Shown here piece after piece: positions 58,168 to 64,000 of a stretch of 64,000 nt of DNA (positions are counted from its first letter, which is position 1; each line of letters opens with the position of its first letter). The notes beneath the pieces were generated by a model. The model saw only the letters and a list, made by a program, of their open reading frames with translations, did not search any database and was not told where the DNA came from. A program made the translations under genes and the position numbers. Source of the stretch: CAVPCZ01 sp963702445 (GTDB taxonomy: Bacteria > Bacteroidota > Ignavibacteria > UBA10030 > UBA6906); assembly GCA_963702445.1 (NCBI GenBank), contig CAVPCZ010000019.1:1-64000 (forward strand), written 5' to 3'.

Positions 58168-61100
58168 TCACTTCACGAGTAACAACTTGCGCGTCCGGAC
58201 GAAGTCGCCGGCCTGAATCCTGTACAGGTAGACTCCGCTAGAGAGATCTTTTCCATCGAACCGTACTTCGTAGTAGCCGGCTTCCTGGTTATCATCCACC
58301 AGCGTGGCAACCCGCTGACTGAGCGTGTTGAAGACGGTCAAGGTTACATGCGAACGACTGGGCAGGCCATAGCGGATACGGGTTGATGGGTTGAACGGAT
58401 TGGGATAATTCTGCATGAGCACCGTTTCATGAGGAATATCTTCATGCGATGCAACGCCGGTTGCCGCTGCAGTCACCGGCAAACTGAATTCCGAGGTGTT
58501 CCCAAAGACATCGGTTGCCGTGGCTGTTATTGAGCGCCCTGCAGACACCGGCGCACTGAGGGTCGTGGTGAATGACGCTAATCCGCTTGCATTCGTCTGC
58601 ACCGACGTTGAGCCCAGGAAGGACTGGCCGTCACCGTACCGGAGAGTCGGCCCGCCCGGTGTTCCAAAGAACTCGAGTGTGAACGTGGAGTTTGGCGTGC
58701 TGTTCAGGTTCCCATTGATGGAAGTGGAATTCCCCCCCATGACTGAAGAGAGCACCGGAGAGTTCTGCAGGTTGTTCGGACCCGTATCTGCATCACCCGG
58801 GTCGTTCGCCGTGACACCATAGCTGTCCTCTATCCCTCCGACAAGATTGATGCCAAGACCGCTGTTGGCAAAGATGGAGTTCCCCGAAATACGACTGCTT
58901 GCCGGACTAGGGACATTGTGAAGAGAGTCTTTGACGATCCGCACCCCATCGCCACTGTTGAATGCTATGATATTTCCGGCCCCAGCAGTTGTATCGCCAA
59001 CGGTATTCTCCAGGGACCAACCGGTGACCAGCACCCCGTGGCCGGCGTTTCCAAGAGGGGTGCTCCCGTCAGCCTGGGTTCCAATTCTGTTTCCCTGCAC
59101 CGTGTTGCCACGGGCATAGCTCGTATCATCGCCCTCGAGCTCAACACCCGCGCGCAGGTTTCCTGATATGACATTGCCTGCAGCGGTGGAGCGGCCGCCA
59201 ATCAGACTTCTCGTGCCAAAGAGAATCCAGACACCGCTATGTCCATTGGCAAGTGCTCTGGTAGCGTTGATGTCCGTTCCGATATAGTTGCCCTGGATAA
59301 CATTACTATCACCACCCTGGACGCAAACGCCTGACCACCTGTTACCAGAAATGACATTGCGCGCTCCCGCGACAGTTCCTCCGACAGTGTTCCCCTTGGC
59401 TTTCATCCAGATCCCGTCCTGGTTGTTTTTGACCGAGTCGCTGCCGGCGGCGTTCGTTCCGATGAGGTTTCCTGCGACGACGTTTCCTGTCGCGTGGTCG
59501 CCGATAATCCATATTCCAACAGCCCGATGAATAGCCTGACCATTGTAGTATCCGGATCCCGAAATCACATTTCCCGCACCGGCGGTTGTTCCTCCGATGG
59601 TGTTCGATGGTGAATCCGAAATCCAGATCCCGCCGGAAGGGTTCGGGAGTGCTCCTGTTCCCGCCGCATTCACGCCGACATAGTTGCCCTGCACGATGTT
59701 CCTCCCGGCGCCATACATGATGCCGATACCGCCCAGCAAGTTGCCGGAAATCACATTGCGTTGTGGAGCCGCGATGCCGCCGATGGTGTTGTATGCTACA
59801 CTGTCGATCCACACTCCCATCTTGTTCTCCAGAATACTCGATCCGGAAGCGTCTGTCCCGATAAAACACCCTTCGAGGCGGTTTCCCCCCTTTCCCTGGA
59901 ACCGAATCCCGGCATGCTCGAAACGGTTGATGACGAGCCCCCGAACGACGCTGGCTCCCCCTTGGATGCTAAGACCGGGATTTTGGGTGCCGGCATTCGT
60001 GCCATCGATCTCTACCTTGAGGACGGCATTGGTTCCGTTGCTGAGAGTGTTCGTGTTCACGCTGCTCCCCGGTTGTGTGTACCCGTCAATCACCACGGGA
60101 TCGGTAAGCACGGGAAGCGGGCTGGTGGGTGATATCGTGTGCAGCCCCGCACCCGGTATGTTGAACGCGATGGTATCGATTCCCGCCTTCGCGTTTGCGT
60201 TCAGAATCGCCTGCCGCAACGACCCCGGGCTGCTGTCCAGCGTATTCGTGACCACCTCGGGTCCCGGAACAAGCGTGACAACAATCGGGGCGCTGAACTC
60301 TGACGTGTTGCCATCCTTATCTGTCGCCGTCGCGGTAAATGATTGGCCAATACCCGCTGGGCTGCCGATGGTAGCCGCGAACGGCGCGTTCCCCGTCGCG
60401 TCTGTCGTTACCTCGATGTAGCCCAGGAAAGAATGGCCGTCCCGACCGGCCGATAGATAGGCCGGAGAAGTAGCAAAGAACTCAAGTGTGAATGTGGAAT
60501 TCGGGATGCTGTTCAGATACCCTGCGACATCGAGGAACTCTCCCCCGATGATCGAAGTAATAACCGGGTAGTTCTGCAGATTGTTCGGGCCGGTGTCGAC
60601 GTCGCCCGGATCATTTGCCGTCACGCCCTTGCTGTCTTCCGAGCCTCCCTCCAGATTGATGCCAAGCCCGCCGTTGGCGTAGATAGAGTTGCCGCTGATG
60701 TGAATACCTGTCCCATTCGAGGTCATCAGAAGACCTTCAGCCCCGTTGAATGCGATAGTGTTCCCGGCTCCACTCTCTCTTCCGCCTACAGTATTGTTGC
60801 TGATCCCGCCGAGGGTGAGAACGCCCGGACCCTTGTTTCCGAGCGGACTGCTGCCGTCGACCTGTGTTCCGATCCGGTTGCCTTGGACATTGTTCTTTGA
60901 TGCTCCCCCGAGCATCAATACACCCATAGCGCCATTTCCCGAGATCACATTCCCGGCACCCGGCACGAGCCCGCCGATGAGGTTCCCGGTTCCTGCACTG
61001 ATCTGAACCCCATATTCATTCCAGATGGCTTTTGTACCTGCTGATGTCGGTCCCGATGAAATTGCCCTGGACGTTGTTACTATCGCCCGTGAGGACGATG

Positions 61101-63374
61101 CCCGAGAAGCTGTTCCCGGAGATGATGTTGCGCGCTGCAGCGGCAGTTCCTCCGACGATATTTCCCCGGCTCGTGATACGGATACCGGACTGATGGTTTT
61201 CTATCGATTTGTCACCCGCAGCATTCGTCCCGATGAGGTTCCCTGCCACGATGTTTCCCCTCGCGGTGTCGCCGACAATCGCGATGCCGTCACCATCCTG
61301 CGCGGCGAAGCCGCCTCCTCCGATGACGTTGCCCGCGCCGGGGGCTGTTCCTCCGACAGTGTTTGACGGCGCATTCTGAATCCATACACCGGTTCCGCTG
61401 TTGCCAAGTGCTCCATTCCCGGTTGCATTCACACCAACATAGTTCCCTGCCACAATATTCCCGCTGGCTCCGGGATGTTCGCATATCCACCCCCGTTGAC
61501 TGATTGCCGGAGATGACATTGCGCGCCGCAGCGGTTGTCCCACCTATGATATTGTTGCCGGCATTCTCAATGCCCACACCGTCATAGTTGCCGCGACTGA
61601 CCAGCCCCCAGCTGTCGGTCCCGAGGTAGTTCCCTTCCACGACATCGCCACCGTTGTTCTCAAGCAACACGGCGGCCCCGAGAAAGGAGTTGATGACGAG
61701 CCCGCGAATACAGCTGTTCCCGCCACGTATGCGCAGGCCGTGCGAAATCCGAGAGTACTGATCGCTCGTCCCATCAATTACGATTTTGAGTGTCGCATTG
61801 TCGGGATCTTTGAGTGGATTCGTGTTCACATTGCTGCCGGGCTGTGTGTAACCGTCAATCACCACAGGCCCCGTGAGTGCTGGCAGCGGTGTCACCGGCA
61901 TGATCGTATGGGGGCCGGCTCCCGGTATATTGAATGTGATGGTATCTTTGCCGGCATGCGCGTTCGCATTCAGTATCGCCTGCCGCAATGACCCCGGCCC
62001 GCTGTCAAGCGTGTTAATCACCGCCATATCAGGGGGCGGCGGGGTGACCGGCTCGGCAACCTTCTGGATGTTCCCGTAAATGTCGAAGTTTGTACTGCCG
62101 ATGTTTCGTGAATCCTGCCAGACCACAAGCGCATACTCGCTTGTCGTGCTCGCCGCCAGCGCAGGATACTTGGGATCTTCCGTCCCACTGGTGGCCGAGA
62201 TGATCACATTCGTTGCGGGGATCTTCTCAAACACGTAGGTGCCCCGTATATGGTTTACGTTTGTGTTGTTGTACGGACTCGTGCCGGGTGTTTCTCGCCA
62301 CACAGCGAAGAATTTCTGGCTCGCCGGGTTGAACGCCACTTTCGGCCTCCACGATTCCACGTGCACATCATACGCCCAGTGGTCCGCGATGGCGCTTATC
62401 GGAAACGACTTATCCTGGATGACCTCTGTTGTTGAATACGAGATCTTCTCGGCGCTCACAAACCCACCCCAGATCCCTGTCCACGACTGACCACCAAAGG
62501 TGTTGTTTTGGTCCGCCCACGTCACCAGGAATGCAGGCGCCGTCATGCTGTAACCCGACTGGTCACCGTAGGCCACATCGACGTTGAACTCACCGCCGAG
62601 AGGACTCCCGGTCTTGAACGGAACGTAACGGTAGTACACCCCCGGGTGCGCAGGATCATACACCACGTTGATCGGTCCTCCATCGCTGTCCAGCATCACC
62701 AGCACCACTCCACGCCCGATGACCAGCAAGTAACGGCCGAAAGGAGTTTCCATCGATTGGATCGGGGCGAAGGCCACCCCGAATGCAGGCTCGGGAGGTT
62801 GGTATCCATGTGCAATGTTCTCCACAACGAGAGGCGACGTGAGCGCCTGGCCGTTCGCCCCAATTTTGCACGAGGAGATCTTGATGTTGTAGTAGCCCGA
62901 CCCCGTGGGGGTCTCCACAAGCACCGCCCCCACAAAGAGATACTGCCCGGTGATGGAGTTGTACAAGAGTCTTCCATCACTGACACCATTCATCAGGGTG
63001 GTCGGACTACCAATGAGTGTCCCCGTGTTGCTGACCCTTTGGCCAACAAACCCGCCGCCGGGATTGAACCCCACAAGATATTCATTGGCGGCACTGTTGT
63101 AGGCAACCACGGGATTCACGCCGATCGAAAAGATCATGAATGGACTTCCGATCATGCCTCCATTCTCGGCAATGCGCTGTGCTCTCACTGAGTTCAGCCA
63201 GACGGCTCCCGTGAAGTACTCTTCCGTCCACGCCACAAGATACTCGTGATCAGTGGAGTTGTAGGCCACAGCGGGGAGCCAATCCCGGCCCGGACCTTGT
63301 CGGATCTGGAAATCTGCGAAAGCACACGGGACAATAAGCAGGACAATTGCAGCGACAACCGGGATGTGTTTCAT
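58168..63374 (-). CDS. Giant type IX-secreted parallel beta-helix protein (two frameshifts)
   Basis: It starts at ATG 63374 (AAGGAG 10 bases upstream), signal peptide to CAFA. Residues ~25-440 form a propeller-like domain (VAYNSTDHEYLVAW, VVWQDSRNIGSTNFDIYGN). Two copies of a ~590-residue module follow. Each begins NTLDSxPGSLRQAILNANA, then FNIPGAGxHTI and VIDGYTQPGS, then many beta-helix coils (NVISGNxxxGV, VQGNxIGT), and ends GLGINLxGGxEDS with a beta sandwich. The C-terminus is QNYPNPFNPSTRIRYGLP plus a complete type A sorting domain. Frameshifts near 61500 and 61045 separate three frames; both join cleanly at the protein level. About 1,735 residues when repaired. Likely a surface adhesin or glycan-binding protein. 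Confidence 0.82.
58470..62028 (-). repeat. Duplicated beta-helix module (period about 1.77 kb)
   Basis: The module starts at about 62028 (NTLDSGPGSLRQA) and again at about 60258 (NTLDSSPGSLRQA), with near-equal landmarks in between and similar sandwich ends. It is a diverged tandem duplication inside one gene, plus finer ~25-residue coil repeats. Confidence 0.8.
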
Positions 63375-63587
63375 GGGAAAGATTCTCCTTCCAACCGTTT
63401 AGGAAGCGCTCTTGGCGGCTTTCGAGCGGGAGATCAGGGTCCCCAGCGGCAGCTCAGTGGCTTTGACAACAGAATGCGGAAGGTGAAACCCGCGGGAGAG
63501 GAGGGAGTGCAGATGGAGACAAACAGCAGGTGCGCTTCCAGGTCTGGCGCGGGAGGCCCCGCATTCGACCTATGTAAGCATGGGGCC

Positions 63588-63616
63588 AATATGGCATATG
63601 GATATGAGAAAATCAA
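63588..63616 (-). promoter_or_regulatory. Possible promoter of the beta-helix gene
   Basis: On the minus strand TTGATT (63611-63616), 17 bases, CATATT (63588-63593), giving a leader of about 205 bases. The spacing fits but the boxes are weaker than elsewhere. Bases 63617-64000 contain no gene that I can support; GTAACG-type repeats occur at 63914-63980. Confidence 0.4.
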
Positions 63617-64000
63617 CTTCAATCCGACTTCCTCCCCTCTTCAGTCCTGCATGCACTGATCGTGCTCGTAATCGAGACTTTTCAAGGCTCTAATGAAAGT
63701 GGTATTACTTAATGTCCACACACCGGAGTTACTTCGTCTTTGTTGTCACTGAGGGAGGGATCGTTTCACTTCCCTATACCTTCAATTGCAGCGAGTTGCG
63801 TATCTTTGGGAGGCCACTCCCCCCGATAACCCTTCCGTTCCGGGGAAGTTGAATATGGTAATCAGGAATCAGTACTTGCGGTGGGATCTTTTACTTGTAT
63901 AGGGGTCTAAACTGTAACCGTAACGAAAGCGTAACTCACGAAAGCGGGCCTCTGATTGAAGATTTGAAGGAACGTTACGGTACACTTCCGATTTGAGGGG

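Noticed and set aside
58470..62028. Interspersed short repeats as CRISPR or mobile repeats
   Set aside because: They follow the protein-level period of beta-helix coils and sit in an open frame apart from two point frameshifts.

Overview
The window looks like a chromosomal piece of a moderately GC-rich Gram-negative bacterium of the Fibrobacterota-Chlorobiota-Bacteroidota (FCB) group, probably on the Chlorobiota/Ignavibacteria side. The evidence is an LpxC-FabZ fusion, a full lipid A set (lpxA, lpxC-fabZ, lpxD, lpxH), BamA with two OmpH/Skp proteins, a three-gene sdhCAB of the diheme type, and three secreted proteins ending in a YPNPFNPST-type C-terminal sorting domain of the type IX secretion system. 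Promoters follow TTGACA-N17-TATATT and many genes have strong AGGAG-type ribosome sites, which argues against Bacteroidia proper. The assignment is inference from gene content; the nearly complete 16S gene in the window would settle it.

Layout. 1-2.3 kb: an rRNA operon on the minus strand (tandem promoters, boxA, 16S, tRNA-Ile, tRNA-Ala, second boxA; the 23S lies outside). 2.3-12.4 kb: one long minus-strand envelope operon, uppS-bamA-ompH-ompH-lpxD-lpxC/fabZ-lpxA-lipoate ligase-panB-surE. At 12.5 kb a symmetric divergent promoter with a perfect 24-bp palindrome drives this operon one way and ybaB-recR-two lipoproteins-ftsX the other. 15.6-34.3 kb: mostly plus-strand housekeeping genes, namely sdhCAB, a methyltransferase, a very large TPR protein, an unknown protein with 42-bp repeats, obg, an iron/B12-type ABC permease and ATPase, nusB, a UMF1 transporter, lpxH, a class A penicillin-binding protein and a URO-D-family protein.

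34.7-49.7 kb is an accessory and decaying zone. It starts at a tRNA-Leu(CAG) whose last 16 bases recur 2.7 kb downstream as a probable attachment-site duplication around one type IX-secreted gene. It continues with what I read as a dead chromosomal integron: a ruined integron integrase (about 41.4-42.1 kb) and, to its left, minus-strand cassettes separated by four attC-like sites (unknown gene, membrane protein, methyltransferase, a reversed Phd/RelE toxin-antitoxin pair, and a small membrane ORF). Relics of an ATPase, a sialidase-like protein, a heparinase-like lyase and a GT39 glycosyltransferase follow, mixed with intact genes for a Na+/solute symporter and a ceramidase-like hydrolase.

49.9-64 kb: minus-strand genes for use of an unknown substrate (secreted glycosidase-like lipoprotein, sugar-porter MFS protein, URO-D-family methyltransferase), an SGNH hydrolase, and two large type IX-secreted surface proteins, one BNR-like and one parallel beta-helix protein built from a duplicated module of about 590 residues.

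Single-base frameshifts break several otherwise well-conserved genes (lpxD, a methyltransferase, the TPR protein, its neighbour, the beta-helix protein). They are frequent enough that sequencing indels must be considered before calling those genes dead. In the 37-50 kb zone, stops, internal deletions and truncations show genuine decay.
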